Counted from the first letter of the stretch, positions 1 to 6,916 are shown. The stretch: DNA of 14,082 nt from an uncultured Opitutia bacterium (GCA_903895475.1 CAITUF010000184.1:1-14082); one strand, 5' to 3'. Program-made: numbers and translations. The notes: generated by a model not told the origin, from the sequence alone.

Positions 1-841
1 CAGGAGGCATGATGCCCGTCCAGAGGCGGAAGGCGAGCGCTCCTTGCCAGCGGAGCATCGAGCGGCCATCGCAACCGTCGACCCCGCGGGCGGCGGCATC
101 TTGCAGGAGTTGCGATTGGTGGGGACCGTAGGTCGTATCGAACACGAACTGACCCGGGCGGAGTAGCTCGGCGGATAAGGGTGAAGTGTCGCCGGGTTTT
201 AGTCCGAGCGTGGTGCAGTTGACGATGACCGCATCCGCGGGGAGGCTTGAGCTATCACCCGCGCGGACGCGTGCGTCGGCGAGGGCGGTAGCGAGAGCCT
301 CCGCCTTGGTGGCATCGCGATTGACGATGCGGAGTTCACTGCAACCGGCGGCGAGGCAGGCAGCAGCGACGGCACGGGCCGCACCACCGGCGCCGAGCAG
401 GCGGACAGGACGACCCGAGATCCCGTGACCAGAGTGCTCGCGGAGGGCTTCGAGGAAGCCTTGGCCATCGGTGGTATGGCCCGCCCAGCCCTGCGCGGTG
501 GGCACGAGTGTGTTCACCGATTCGGCGCGCCGGGCTTCGTCCGAGAGTTCCGTCACTAGTGAAAGGGCTGAGATCTTGTGCGGCACCGTTAAGTTGAGTC
601 CGGCAAATCCTAGTTCGCGTAGTCTTAGTAAGGCCGCGGGTAGTTCGGCCGCGGTAATATGCAGGCGAAGGTAATTGAGCGACGCGAGGGTCGGGTGCGT
701 TGGCCGTAAGGCCGCGAGGGCGGCGTTGTGCATCGCTGGGCTCAATGAATGCGCGATGGGGTCGCCGAGAACGCCCAGCGACGGGTGCGGGAACGTCCGG
801 GTACGGAGGTCCGCCAGCGTTAAGGTATCAGGAGCGCTCAT
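1..841 (-). CDS. aroE: Shikimate dehydrogenase (AroE), 3' end cut by window edge
   Basis: This enzyme reduces 3-dehydroshikimate to shikimate with NADPH in the cytoplasm, in the aromatic amino acid (chorismate) pathway. About 280 residues are present. In order they show the substrate-binding start 'LGDPIAHSLSPAMHNAA', the catalytic-lysine block 'GLNLTVPHK', 'SVNTLV', 'GHTTDGQGF' (the family's GxNTDxxG, with the catalytic Asp kept), the dinucleotide-binding loop 'LLGAGGAARAVA', 'IVNRDATKA' (NADP-type) and 'NCTTLG'. The frame is open to base 1, so only the last few C-terminal residues are missing. The ATG at 841-839 overlaps the 3' end of the upstream SirB1-like gene by 14 bases, so translation is probably coupled. 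Only a weak purine stretch (AGAGAAG) precedes it. An oddity is Thr in place of the usual Asn in the NTD motif. AroE is favoured over the quinate/shikimate paralogue YdiB by pathway default, not by a diagnostic residue. Confidence 0.95.
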   Translation of the reverse strand, partial: MSAPDTLTLADLRTRTFPHPSLGVLGDPIAHSLSPAMHNAALAALRPTHPTLASLNYLRLHITAAELPAALLRLRELGFAGLNLTVPHKISALSLVTELSDEARRAESVNTLVPTAQGWAGHTTDGQGFLEALREHSGHGISGRPVRLLGAGGAARAVAAACLAAGCSELRIVNRDATKAEALATALADARVRAGDSSSLPADAVIVNCTTLGLKPGDTSPLSAELLRPGQFVFDTTYGPHQSQLLQDAAARGVDGCDGRSMLRWQGALAFRLWTGIMPP

Positions 842-1673
842 CGATCTTCTCTAGGGCGTGAACGATGCCGACAAAGTGGCGGCTACTGCGGTCGTCGCCT
901 TGGGCTTCGAATTGCGAGACTAAGTTGCGGCAGCAGCGAGCGATCGTCTGGAGTGAGGTGACGGGCCGCAGGAACGCTTCGTCGGCCGGCAGTTGGTTGT
1001 CGAGTAGCAGCAGCTGGACTTCGGCCCGCGTCCGAAAGGCGCCGCCTTCGTAGCAATCAATGTAGAGCGGCTCTTTGCCACGGAAGACCCCGACCATGAA
1101 GCGGCCAGGTAAGCCGACTGGCTCGACCGGCAGTCCGAGGCGCCGGGCGACGAGGAGGAAAATGAGGCAGAGGGAAATCGGGATACCGCGGCGTTCGGCG
1201 AGGACGTGGGAGAGCAGGGAGGACTCGGGCGTTGCAAACGATTGCTGGGAACCGCGATAGCCTTCTTCGCCATAGAGAACGCGGCAGAGCAGGCGACTTT
1301 TGGCGCGCACGTCTAAGGGTTCAGCGATGAGCTCGCGGGTGCGGGCGCAAAGCTGATCGAGCTTTTCTTTGTAGGCCCCATCGGCGAGCTTCGGATTCTG
1401 GATACGTTCAAGGAGGAGGCAGGCCTCCTCGAGGTCGATGTCGCCAGCTTGGACGTAATGGATGAGCGCCTGAGCACAGGACTCCGGAGTTCGGACCTCC
1501 GTGAGCAGGGCGAGCGCGTAAGGCCCCAGGGTCTGGTCCTTGCTTAACTGTTGCAGCCAAAGGAGCCCTTCGGTGCCCGCCGCTTGCACGCCCTTGAGCA
1601 CGGCTTTACGCACGACCGGGGAGGGGTCGTCCATGAGCCGTTCTAAGGCGGCCAGTTGCGCATCACGCGTCAT
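828..1673 (-). CDS. SirB1/transglutaminase-like family protein
   Basis: This 281-residue protein belongs to the SirB1 (YchA) group with a transglutaminase-like core. The diagnostic stretch is 'LLSHVLAERRGIPISLCL', followed by 'VARRLGLPVEPVGLPGRF' and 'PLYIDCYEGG'. The first 90 or so residues form short alpha helices resembling HEAT repeats ('DPSPVVRKAVLKGVQAAG'). Family members usually lack the catalytic Cys of true transglutaminases, and their biochemical role is not settled, so no reaction is assigned. The frame stays open upstream to 1931. I chose the ATG at 1673-1671 because it begins a natural N-terminus ('MTRDAQLAALERL'), has a purine-rich AGAAGACAG just ahead, and avoids a low-complexity Arg/Pro extension into the divergent gene. 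It lies directly upstream of aroE and overlaps it. The family call is firm; the function is unknown. Confidence 0.85.
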   Translation of the reverse strand: MTRDAQLAALERLMDDPSPVVRKAVLKGVQAAGTEGLLWLQQLSKDQTLGPYALALLTEVRTPESCAQALIHYVQAGDIDLEEACLLLERIQNPKLADGAYKEKLDQLCARTRELIAEPLDVRAKSRLLCRVLYGEEGYRGSQQSFATPESSLLSHVLAERRGIPISLCLIFLLVARRLGLPVEPVGLPGRFMVGVFRGKEPLYIDCYEGGAFRTRAEVQLLLLDNQLPADEAFLRPVTSLQTIARCCRNLVSQFEAQGDDRSSRHFVGIVHALEKIDERS

Positions 1674-1863
1674 CTGTCTTCTATGATGGCAAGACCCGCC
1701 GGGAGCAACAAGGGACTCCGCGGGTGGGCGTTTCTGCGACAACTCGTCGCGTCCGCGGCGGGCAGTCGCGACGAAGCCTCCGTCCTCGCCGGGGTGGCTT
1801 TCGACTCTCAGGCGGGAGGGTTTTCGGGTTGAAGTAGGCGGGCGGCCGCTGAATCCTTCGACC
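1674..1863. promoter_or_regulatory. Divergent intergenic region between the SirB1-like and Gfo/Idh genes
   Basis: This 190-base gap separates two divergent transcription units, so promoters for both should lie here. A TTGAAG at about 1829-1834 could be a -35 box for the plus-strand operon, but nothing close to TATAAT sits at the right distance. I see no SD-like sequence before the Gfo/Idh ATG (context 'TCCTTCGACC ATG'). Open frames crossing the gap have Arg/Pro-rich low-complexity translations and look non-coding. No operator-like repeat is obvious. Confidence 0.45.
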
Positions 1864-2808
1864 ATGACAGCCACGCGCATTCGTTGTGGGGTAGCCGGCA
1901 CGGGATCCCTCGGCCAGCACCACGCCCGCATCTACTCAACCCTTCCAGGCGCCGAACTCGCTGGGATTTATGAGCCCGACGATCAACGGGCGGCCGAAAT
2001 CTGTGCGCGTCATCATTGTGCCCGCTTTGCGACCTTGGACGACATGGCCGCCGCCTGCGATGCCGTCAGCGTCGTCGTCCCAACTAACTATCACGCCGCC
2101 TTGGCGATTCCCTTGCTGGAGAAGGGCTGCCACCTCTTGGTTGAGAAGCCCTTGTGCGTTACCCTAGAGGAAGCCGAGCAAATCTTGGCCGCCGCCCGCA
2201 AGGCCGACCGCATCGTGCAGGTGGGGCACATCGAGCACTATAACCCCGTGATGTCTTACCTCGAGAAAGCCGTCACCGACGCGCGCTATATCACCGCCGA
2301 GCGTCTCGCTCCCTTCACCCCGCGTGGCACCGAAGTGGGTGTCGTCTTGGACCTCATGATCCATGACATCGGGATCGTCATGCAACTGGCCAATTCCGAA
2401 GTGGAGAAGATTGACGCCGTCGGCGTCTCCGTTGTCACCAAGACGGAGGATATCGCCAACGCCCGCCTCGCCTTCCGCAATGGTTGCGTCGCCAACCTCA
2501 GCGCCAGCCGCGTCTCGCAGAAGAAGAACCGCGAGATTCGTGTCTTCCAAACGGGTGGCTATGCCTCCATCGATTTCATGGGCCAGAAGGGGCACACCGT
2601 GCGCGTTGACCCGACGGTTGAAGGCGGCTTCGCCAAGGAAGAGATTCCCATTGAGAAGGCCGAGCCCTTGGCCGTCGAGCTCGGGTCGTTTGTGGCCTGT
2701 GTCCGCGAGCGCAAGAGCCCGAAGGTCAGCGGCGAGCTTGGCCGGAACGCCCTCGAGGTTGCCTTGCGCATCACTGAGCAAATCCGCGCCGGCATGGCTC
2801 GTCGATGA
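1864..2808 (+). CDS. Gfo/Idh/MocA-family oxidoreductase (probable nucleotide-sugar dehydrogenase)
   Basis: This 314-residue NAD(P)-dependent sugar oxidoreductase has the N-terminal Rossmann loop 'GVAGTGSLGQHH' (about 9-20), the family 'VEKPLCVTLEEAE' motif (EKP 94-96; K95 is the usual catalytic lysine), 'VGHIEHYNPVM' (about 120-130) and the catalytic His-Asp block 'DLMIHDIG' (His167). Family members oxidise or reduce a sugar hydroxyl with bound nicotinamide cofactor in the cytoplasm. The 'GH-I/V-E-x-x-NP' block is, to my knowledge, common in members annotated as UDP-GlcNAc 3-dehydrogenase (GnnA/WlbA-like). Together with the ATGA overlap with lpxB this suggests a UDP-sugar of the envelope as substrate. 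That is inference: no partner aminotransferase (GnnB) is visible. The ATG at 1864 lies five residues before the first Rossmann strand, which is normal. It is the first gene of a three-gene operon. Confidence 0.88.
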   Translation: MTATRIRCGVAGTGSLGQHHARIYSTLPGAELAGIYEPDDQRAAEICARHHCARFATLDDMAAACDAVSVVVPTNYHAALAIPLLEKGCHLLVEKPLCVTLEEAEQILAAARKADRIVQVGHIEHYNPVMSYLEKAVTDARYITAERLAPFTPRGTEVGVVLDLMIHDIGIVMQLANSEVEKIDAVGVSVVTKTEDIANARLAFRNGCVANLSASRVSQKKNREIRVFQTGGYASIDFMGQKGHTVRVDPTVEGGFAKEEIPIEKAEPLAVELGSFVACVRERKSPKVSGELGRNALEVALRITEQIRAGMARR

Positions 2809-3992
2809 GCGCCTTCCCGGTCATCCCGGCGGCCTTTGAACGGCCCCGCACGGGCGGGATCGATATCCTCTTTGTCGCGGGTGAGCATTCCGGCGACCAG
2901 CATGCCGCTAAGGCCATCCAGGATTTACTAAAGCACCGTCCAGACTTGCGGGTGGCAGCTTTCGGTGGTCCGCGGATGCAGGCGGCGGGGGCGCAGCTGT
3001 TGTTCGATATGACCGGCTTCTCCGCCGTCGGTATCGTCGAGGTCCTCGCGGCTTATCCTTTTTACCGCCGGCTCTTTGCCCGAATGACCGCTTGGTCGCT
3101 GCAGTGGAAGCCCAAGCTCGTGGTCCTTGTTGATTACCCGGGGCTCAACCTGCGCTTGGCGAACGAACTCCGCTTGGCCGGTCTCTCCCGTGCGGGCGGT
3201 GGCGAGACGGCGGTCATTCAGTATGTGAGTCCGCAGCTATGGGCCTGGAAGCCGAAGCGCCGCTTCACCATGGCCCGCGACTTGGATGCCGTCGGGACGA
3301 TTTTTCCGTTCGAGCCTGCGGTCTATGCCGACACCAAGTTGGACGCCCGTTTTGTCGGCCATCCCTTTGCGGAAGCCGACCACGTTCCAGCGTTGAGCTA
3401 TGACCCCGACGGCCCGGTGCTACTCTTGCCTGGTAGTCGCCCCAAGCCCGTCCGGAAAATCTTCCCTGCACTCATTGAGGCCTTTGCCCATTTCCGTCGC
3501 GACCACCCGAAGCGTCGCGCCCTCGTCTTACACACCGGCGGGGAAGTGCATGCGGAGCTATATCGACTGTGTGCTGAATATGGTGAAGAAGCCAAAGGCA
3601 TTGACCTGCGACCCGTCTCCGATGGTCCGGTCGCTGGCTGTGCCGCGCTCGTCAGTTCTGGCACGATGTCGCTGTCGGTCGCGCTCGCGGGGATTCCTGG
3701 GGCCGTTGTGTATCGGGCGAATCCGCTGACCTGGATTATCGGCCGTCGCCTGATTGCGGGCCGTGTCGATCACCTCGGTATCGCCAACATCCTCTTGAAA
3801 CGTCAGGCTTGGCCTGAATACCTGCAGTCGGCCTGTGAGCCTCGGGCCCTCGCGCACCGCCTGTCCGCTTGTGTCGACGATGGCGAAGCCCGGCAGCAAG
3901 CTGCTACGGATGCCCGTGAACTCATGAGCCTTCTGTCGGCTACGGCGGGCTCCACTCCGGCCGAATGGATGGCCAGTTTCTTGTCACGGTGA
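2805..3992 (+). CDS. lpxB: Lipid-A-disaccharide synthase (LpxB)
   Basis: LpxB (glycosyltransferase family 19) joins lipid X to UDP-2,3-diacylglucosamine, making the beta-1,6 disaccharide of lipid A at the inner face of the inner membrane. The 395-residue length is normal. Visible signatures are 'FVAGEHSGDQHAAK' (about 23-36, the family SAGExSGDxH), 'GFSAVGIVEVL', 'VDYPGLNLRLA' (about 109-119), 'YVSPQLWAW' (about 140-148), 'GTIFPFEP', 'GHPFAEAD', 'LLLPGSRP' (LPGSR about 208-212) and a C-terminal 'SSGTMSLSVALAGIPGAVVY' block for nucleotide binding. The ATG is inside ATGA, shared with the Gfo/Idh stop codon, so translation is probably coupled. The first 18 or so residues precede the usual start of the family and could be an extension. 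No lpxA, lpxC or lpxD lies in the window. Confidence 0.97.
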   Translation: MSAFPVIPAAFERPRTGGIDILFVAGEHSGDQHAAKAIQDLLKHRPDLRVAAFGGPRMQAAGAQLLFDMTGFSAVGIVEVLAAYPFYRRLFARMTAWSLQWKPKLVVLVDYPGLNLRLANELRLAGLSRAGGGETAVIQYVSPQLWAWKPKRRFTMARDLDAVGTIFPFEPAVYADTKLDARFVGHPFAEADHVPALSYDPDGPVLLLPGSRPKPVRKIFPALIEAFAHFRRDHPKRRALVLHTGGEVHAELYRLCAEYGEEAKGIDLRPVSDGPVAGCAALVSSGTMSLSVALAGIPGAVVYRANPLTWIIGRRLIAGRVDHLGIANILLKRQAWPEYLQSACEPRALAHRLSACVDDGEARQQAATDARELMSLLSATAGSTPAEWMASFLSR

Positions 3993-4867
3993 GTGGCTCC
4001 TTGCGCATCGCTGTCCTCGGTTGCGGCTATGTTGGCACGGCCTTTGCGCTGCAGGCCCTGGCTCGTGGGCATACCGTTCTCGGCGTGGTCCGCTCTGAAG
4101 AATCCTGTGCTCGGTTACGGGCACTGGGCATTTCCGCACAGGCGTGCGACCTGCAATCGGATGATTGGACGTCACTGCCGACGGCCTTTGACGTCGTCGT
4201 CTACGCCGCCAGCACTGGGGGTGCGGGGGTGGACGCCTATGCGCGTACCTATGATGTCGGTGTGAAGCGCGCACTGGCTTGGGCTAGCGGGGTGAGTGCG
4301 AACCATTTCATTTTCACGAGTTCAACGGGCGTCTATCGTCAGGACGATGGTAGCGTCGTCACCGAAGCCAGTGAAGTCGGTGGTACCCCGACGGCGGATG
4401 CGATGCTCGCCGGCGAGCGCGCAGTTCTCACGTCGCGCATCGCGCAAGCGACGGTCCTCCGTTTCGGTGGCCTCTATGGACCAGGCCGTCATTACCTCCT
4501 CGATCAACTCAAGCGTGGAGAGAATGTGATCGGTGGCCGCGTTGATCATTTCATTAACTACCTGCACCGAGAGGACGCCGCTGGCGCGATTTTGGCCGCT
4601 GCTGAAATTGAGACACTGGGGGCGCATCTCTATAACGTTACCGATGGACACCCTGTCACGAAGGCGGACTTAGCCGTGTGGATTTCCGCTCAACTGCATT
4701 TACCTGCGCCCATCTTTGATGCTGAAGCCCTGGCGGGTCCACGGATGCGCCGGAGTGGCCAAGTTCAGCCCAGCCGGATCGTCGATGCGGGCTTGATTCG
4801 GCACGAATTGCGATGGCTACCTCGTTTTGCTGGGGTTTTTGAGGGGTTTAGGGACTTTTTGAGTTAA
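3989..4867 (+). CDS. Atypical SDR, NAD(P)-dependent epimerase/dehydratase-like (YeeZ-like)
   Basis: This is an extended short-chain dehydrogenase/reductase of about 292 residues. The Rossmann loop 'VLGCGYVGTAFA' (GCGYVG about 11-16) starts close to the N-terminus, and 'IFTSSTGVY' (about 108-116), 'VLRFGGLYGPGRH' and 'FINYLHREDAAGAI' follow. Domain order and motifs resemble E. coli YeeZ-type proteins, whose substrate is not established. The Tyr of SSTGVY has no Lys four residues later, so the classical YxxxK pair is absent. I chose the GTG at 3989 because it makes a GTGA overlap with the lpxB stop and gives an ordinary lead-in to the first beta strand. An in-frame ATG at 3965, overlapping lpxB by 28 bases, adds eight residues and is also possible. 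It is the last gene of the Gfo/Idh-lpxB operon. The family is secure; the role and substrate are unknown. Confidence 0.85.
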   Translation: MSGSLRIAVLGCGYVGTAFALQALARGHTVLGVVRSEESCARLRALGISAQACDLQSDDWTSLPTAFDVVVYAASTGGAGVDAYARTYDVGVKRALAWASGVSANHFIFTSSTGVYRQDDGSVVTEASEVGGTPTADAMLAGERAVLTSRIAQATVLRFGGLYGPGRHYLLDQLKRGENVIGGRVDHFINYLHREDAAGAILAAAEIETLGAHLYNVTDGHPVTKADLAVWISAQLHLPAPIFDAEALAGPRMRRSGQVQPSRIVDAGLIRHELRWLPRFAGVFEGFRDFLS

Positions 4868-4973
4868 ACCGCTCGAGCGCATGTGTCGGCCGTGTGGCAG
4901 GGTCTTCACCAGTTCGCCACGCTTCTGTCACAATAGGATGAGATAGTCCTCTCGCACATCGCACCTAAAACCT
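4868..4973 (+). promoter_or_regulatory. Upstream region of the porin gene
   Basis: This 106-base gap should hold the porin promoter. A TAGGAT at 4934-4939 is a possible -10 element, but no good -35 partner is visible. The 8-base palindrome GCTCGAGC lies just past the SDR stop and has no following T run, so it is not a convincing terminator. The start context 'CACCTAAAACCT ATG' has no SD-like purine run. Readthrough from the lpxB operon cannot be excluded. Confidence 0.35.
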
Positions 4974-6365
4974 ATGAACAATACCCTGAAGACCATGCTC
5001 GTCGCGGCCGCAGCTCTCACCGCTGTCTCTGCACAAGCTCAAGATAAGGCCACGCTTGACCTCCTCGTGAAGAAGGGCGTGATCACCGCTGAAGAACGCG
5101 CGAAGACCCTCCAGTCTGCCGCCGCCACGAAGACCGAGTCCGGCGTGGACCGTGTTTTCATCAAGGAAGCCGGTGCCACCCGCCTCACCTTCTCCGGCCG
5201 CATTCAGGGCCAGTGGGAAGCCGCTGCCTACAGCCAGACCGCTGCTGGCGTCGAAACTCAGGCCGCCGACCTCAACAACGTCATGATGCGTCGCCTCTAC
5301 CTCGGCGCCAAGGCCGATGTCGGTTATGGTTTCTCTGGCGAAATCGTTTACAACTTCGCGGACAACACCCCGACTTCGACGCCTACCAGCACCAGCACTA
5401 GCACGAGCTCTGGCGGTATTACCACCACGACCACGACCACGACCACCGCTTCCACCGTCCGTGCTGGCGCCTTCGACAAGGCCGTCTTCACGTATGAGTC
5501 GGAATTAGGCAAGTTCGACATCGGTTACCAGAAGGTTCAGTTCGGTCAGGAAGAGAACACCTCCTCCTCCGCGCTCTATACCGTCGAGCGTTCGATGGTC
5601 ACCCGCTACTGGGCTGAATCCCACAACGGTCGTCGCCTCGGTTTCGGTGCCCGCCACGTCGGTCTCTTCTATTCCAACAAGGTCGTCATCGGTGAAGGTG
5701 GTCCCGGTACCCTCTCCTACGGCGCTGCCATCGTCGATGCAGTTCAGGGTTATAATTCGACCAGCGTGAACGACTACGGCTACTACGCCAACGCCTCCTT
5801 CGATTGGAAGCCCCTCGGCCTCACGGTCGGCATCAACTACGGTATCACCCCTGAAGGCGGTACGCTCACTGCGGTTGGTGGCTCGCTGAACAAGGCGGAA
5901 GGCTTGAACCCGTACTTAAAGTATGTCGTTGGTGACTTCACCGTCTTGGGCGAATACATCGTCACGGGCCTTGATGCCAGCAGCACGACTGCCACTGCTC
6001 AAGGTTTCCTCGCTCGTGATCCGAGCGGTTATAACCTCACCGTGGCCTACAAGTTGTCTGAATATATCGAACTCGTTGCGCGTTACTCCGCCCTCAACAC
6101 CGACGGTCGCGGCCAGCAGGCCGGCGATGGTTTCCGTGACATCAATACCGCTCCTCTGACCGCTGCCACCTACGACAAGTCCAGCAGCGTCTTCGTGGGC
6201 ATGAACTACTACTTCAATAAGAACAACGCGAAGATCCAGGTTGGTTACGAGAAGGCGAAGCTCGAAGGTCGCATCTCTGGTTACAGCAGCGGCGTCGCTA
6301 CGGTGGTAACTGCTGACCATGCCGATGCGGATATCTTCCGCCTCCAGGCGCAGGTTCTGTTCTAA
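4974..6365 (+). CDS. Outer-membrane porin (phosphate-selective O/P-like)
   Basis: This 463-residue beta-barrel porin should sit in the outer membrane and pass small solutes. Residues 1-22 are a Sec signal peptide (Lys6, hydrophobic core 8-18, AQA cleavage site before Gln23). The mature N-terminus 'LLVKKGVITAEERAKTL' (about 30-46) is the short helix common in such porins. The body alternates aromatic and polar residues in amphipathic strands ('RLTFSGRIQGQWEAAAY', 'FDIGYQKVQFGQEE', 'GVNYYFNKNNAKIQVGYEK' type). The last residue is Phe ('LQAQVLF'), as in the BAM recognition signal. Residues 132-161 are an unusual Thr/Ser-rich insert between two strands, probably a surface loop. Codon use is strongly biased (CTC, AAG, GGT, AAC, ATC), more so than in its neighbours, suggesting high expression. 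It is probably monocistronic, with a strong terminator after it. Its solute specificity cannot be read from the sequence. Confidence 0.9.
   Translation: MNNTLKTMLVAAAALTAVSAQAQDKATLDLLVKKGVITAEERAKTLQSAAATKTESGVDRVFIKEAGATRLTFSGRIQGQWEAAAYSQTAAGVETQAADLNNVMMRRLYLGAKADVGYGFSGEIVYNFADNTPTSTPTSTSTSTSSGGITTTTTTTTTASTVRAGAFDKAVFTYESELGKFDIGYQKVQFGQEENTSSSALYTVERSMVTRYWAESHNGRRLGFGARHVGLFYSNKVVIGEGGPGTLSYGAAIVDAVQGYNSTSVNDYGYYANASFDWKPLGLTVGINYGITPEGGTLTAVGGSLNKAEGLNPYLKYVVGDFTVLGEYIVTGLDASSTTATAQGFLARDPSGYNLTVAYKLSEYIELVARYSALNTDGRGQQAGDGFRDINTAPLTAATYDKSSSVFVGMNYYFNKNNAKIQVGYEKAKLEGRISGYSSGVATVVTADHADADIFRLQAQVLF
5367..5456 (+). repeat. In-frame Thr/Ser hexamer repeats inside the porin gene
   Basis: Bases 5385-5408 hold four ACN-AGC units (Thr-Ser). 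Bases 5421-5447 are nine consecutive Thr codons made of alternating ACC and ACG, including three perfect ACGACC units at 5427-5444. All units are multiples of three, so gain or loss of a unit changes loop length without breaking the frame. The tract lies between the strands ending near 'GEIVYNFADN' and beginning near 'VRAGAFDKAVFTYE'. Confidence 0.85.
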
Positions 6366-6379
6366 ATCCTAGGATTTAG
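6362..6379. repeat. Perfect 18-base palindrome overlapping the porin stop codon
   Basis: CTAAATCCTAGGATTTAG is perfectly self-complementary and contains the TAA stop of the porin gene. As RNA it could form a small stem directly ahead of the terminator. As DNA it could bind a dimeric protein. No second copy was noticed in the window. Confidence 0.8.
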
Positions 6380-6391
6380 GCTTCATAGCAC

Positions 6392-6424
6392 GAGGGCCGG
6401 CAGGGATGCCGGCCCTCTTTCTTT
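6392..6424 (+). terminator. Rho-independent terminator of the porin gene
   Basis: A perfect 10-base-pair stem, GAGGGCCGGC (6392-6401) with GCCGGCCCTC (6408-6417), closes a 6-base loop and is followed by TTTCTTT. It lies 26 bases after the porin stop. Its orientation suits plus-strand transcription only. Confidence 0.93.
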
Positions 6425-6442
6425 GGGGGAGTCCACCGAGGG

Positions 6443-6480
6443 TAGGCCGGGCGCGAAAGCGTCCGGCCTATTTCATATTT
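6443..6480 (+). terminator. Second hairpin with GAAA tetraloop, back-up terminator or RNA element
   Basis: TAGGCCGGGCGC (6443-6454) pairs with GCGTCCGGCCTA (6459-6470). This gives 12 pairs including one G-U, closed by a GAAA (GNRA) tetraloop and followed by a weak T-rich run, TTTCATATTT. It sits 19 bases after the first terminator. It may catch readthrough from the porin gene, or it may be the end or start of a separate small RNA. Confidence 0.6.
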
Positions 6481-6916
6481 AAGCTATGAGATGCCTGATT
6501 ACCTGCCGACCGTCGGCGTGCTGATGGCCATGATGCGGTGAGATCGCAACGGTCCGATCGAAGGCGGGCTGGGCTAAATCTTCCGCTAGTAGGGCGATAG
6601 CAGGTGGCTCCGCCTATGGACTTTACGAGGTCGCTACCGCATCGGCGAACGCTGGCGGGTATGACTAGACGGCGTTCCCCAGGTCGCCGGCTAGCCATCT
6701 TCGCGGACGCCTGCCTTTGGTATGGTTGGACTCGACACGGGATGTGACTACAAGGCGTCCGCAGTTTTGGGCGCCGTAAGTTCCCGCGCAATCGGGTGCG
6801 TAACCGCCGTAACAGCCGCGATTAGCGGGCCGCTGGCAGGCTTGTGGGGCGCTTTGGGGGAGCGAGCTAGCTTGGGCCGTCTAAGCCGCCTTAGGGCCAC
6901 GGTGGAAGGCTCCGCC
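6481..6916. other. Structured stretch without a protein gene; candidate non-coding RNA locus
   Basis: No convincing protein gene is present here. The longest open frames (about 100 codons on each strand) translate to Arg/Pro/Ser-rich sequence with no domain-like pattern. Instead there are many inverted repeats. An outer arm pairs 6532-6539 (GATGCGGT) with 6636-6643 (ACCGCATC), and nested within it 6562-6567 (AGGCGG) pairs with 6610-6615 (CCGCCT). Next, 6647-6652 (GAACGC) pairs with 6672-6677 (GCGTTC), and a 10-base-pair stem joins 6703-6712 (GCGGACGCCT) with 6753-6762 (AGGCGTCCGC) around a 40-base loop. Near the right end are CTAAG-CCGC-CTTAG and GGTGGA-AGGC-TCCGCC hairpins. CGTAA occurs three times between 6774 and 6812. 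I checked by eye for RNase P RNA, tmRNA, SRP RNA and tRNA signatures and could not confirm any. GC-rich DNA produces chance stems, so this is only a candidate. Confidence 0.4.

Noticed and set aside
1674..1931. N-terminal extension of the SirB1-like protein up to 1931.
   Set aside because: The extension is Arg/Pro-rich, overlaps the divergent Gfo/Idh start and is not typical of the family. The ATG at 1673 is preferred.
2164..2781. A 205-codon minus-strand frame opposite the Gfo/Idh gene.
   Set aside because: It is antisense to a clear conserved enzyme. Its Asp/Gly/Leu-rich translation looks like a mirror of GC-biased codons.
6724..6750. A GGACTCGAC...GGGATG string on the plus strand resembling the conserved 5' end of tmRNA (GGATTCGACxGGGATG).
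   Set aside because: There is no acceptor stem partner, no T-arm with CCA, and no tag reading frame ending in an Ala-Ala stop at a sensible distance. Only about 190 bases remain before the opposing terminator. A permuted two-piece form was considered, but no T-arm with CCA was found upstream either.
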